This document shows, one piece after another, positions 6,304-6,400 of a DNA stretch of 6,400 nt. Made by a program: the position numbers and the translations under genes. The first letter of the stretch is position 1. Every line of letters begins with the position of its first letter. Under the pieces are notes generated by a model. The model made no database searches. It was given only the letters and a program-made list of their open reading frames with translations, and was not told the DNA's origin. Origin of the DNA: Thermoanaerobaculia bacterium (GTDB taxonomy: Bacteria > Acidobacteriota > Thermoanaerobaculia > Multivoradales > UBA5704); contig JASLEW010000577.1 of NCBI GenBank assembly GCA_030150965.1, positions 1-6,400 of the forward strand, written 5' to 3'.

Positions 6304-6400
6304 CGGGCCCCTGGCTCCTCTTCCTCGATCCGTGGGGCCTGGGCGAGGCCATGGCGCGCCGCCTTGAACAGGGCGGCCAGGAGGTCGTGCGGGTGGTGCC
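6160..6400. repeat. Perfect 97-bp inverted repeat with 47-bp spacer at the right edge
   Basis: Positions 6304-6400 are the exact reverse complement of 6160-6256 (paired coordinates sum to 6560; checked base by base). The spacer is 6257-6303. The left arm is genuine coding sequence for the KR structural half (WLLFLDPWGLGEAMARRLEQ on the minus strand). The right arm encodes the same peptide on the plus strand, in a frame with no start or upstream domain. The repeat reaches the window end, so its true length is unknown. A fold-back chimera from amplification or assembly is the simplest explanation; a real inverted duplication is possible. Confidence 0.95.

Noticed and set aside
5999..6367. + strand open frame of 122 codons over the fold-back.
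   Set aside because: Low-complexity Arg/Pro/Gly shadow of the PKS. It is not in the frame in which the right arm encodes the KR peptide.
6160..6400. Inverted repeat as transposon ends or a terminator.
   Set aside because: No transposase, target-site duplication or T-tract is present. The arms are coding sequence for a PKS domain, and the perfect 97-bp arms are far longer than a terminator stem.

Overview
The window is a fragment of a modular PKS/NRPS assembly line, read entirely from the minus strand. Base composition is very GC-rich, with GC-ending codons almost throughout. The protein style is Ala/Pro-rich linkers, a short C-terminal docking helix with a 'VSDAEAERLL' ending, and a short 'LSPAQRELLALRARRLK' N-terminus. 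This suits a high-GC secondary-metabolite producer such as a myxobacterium or acidobacterium. No rRNA, tRNA or housekeeping gene is present, so the taxonomic guess is weak.

Layout, in the direction of transcription (right to left). From about 6303 to 4242 lies the 3' part of a polyketide synthase gene. It encodes a ketoreductase region (structural plus catalytic halves), an acyl carrier protein and a C-terminal docking tail. The KR has lost its NADPH-binding glycines and its catalytic Lys, Tyr and Asn, so it should be inactive. An ATGA overlap at 4245-4242 leads into a nonribosomal peptide synthetase gene, open from 4245 through the left edge (1415 codons visible). Its order is N-terminal helix, condensation domain (C1), adenylation domain (A), peptidyl carrier protein (PCP), and the start of a second condensation domain (C2). 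The A-domain specificity residues resemble the glycine code.

Together the genes describe a PKS-to-NRPS hand-over. The polyketide chain on the ACP is condensed by C1 with the amino acid (probably glycine) loaded on the PCP, then passed to C2. With the KR inactive, the last polyketide unit may reach C1 with its beta-keto group intact, although the KS, AT and any other domains of that module are outside the window.

Two things stand out. First, low-complexity in-frame tandem repeats sit inside catalytic domains, between conserved motifs. C1 carries an (Ala-Ala-Pro)n tract followed by a collagen-like Gly-X-Y tract between motifs C5 and C6. The A domain carries a 9-residue Gly/Ser repeat, encoded by 27-bp units, between A8 and A9. 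The KR structural half carries an expanded Ala/Pro segment. Second, the right edge holds a perfect 97-bp inverted repeat (6160-6256 against 6304-6400, 47-bp spacer) that folds the PKS coding sequence back on itself; an assembly or amplification chimera is the likeliest cause. No promoter, terminator, mobile element, CRISPR array or non-coding stretch longer than a few bases was found.
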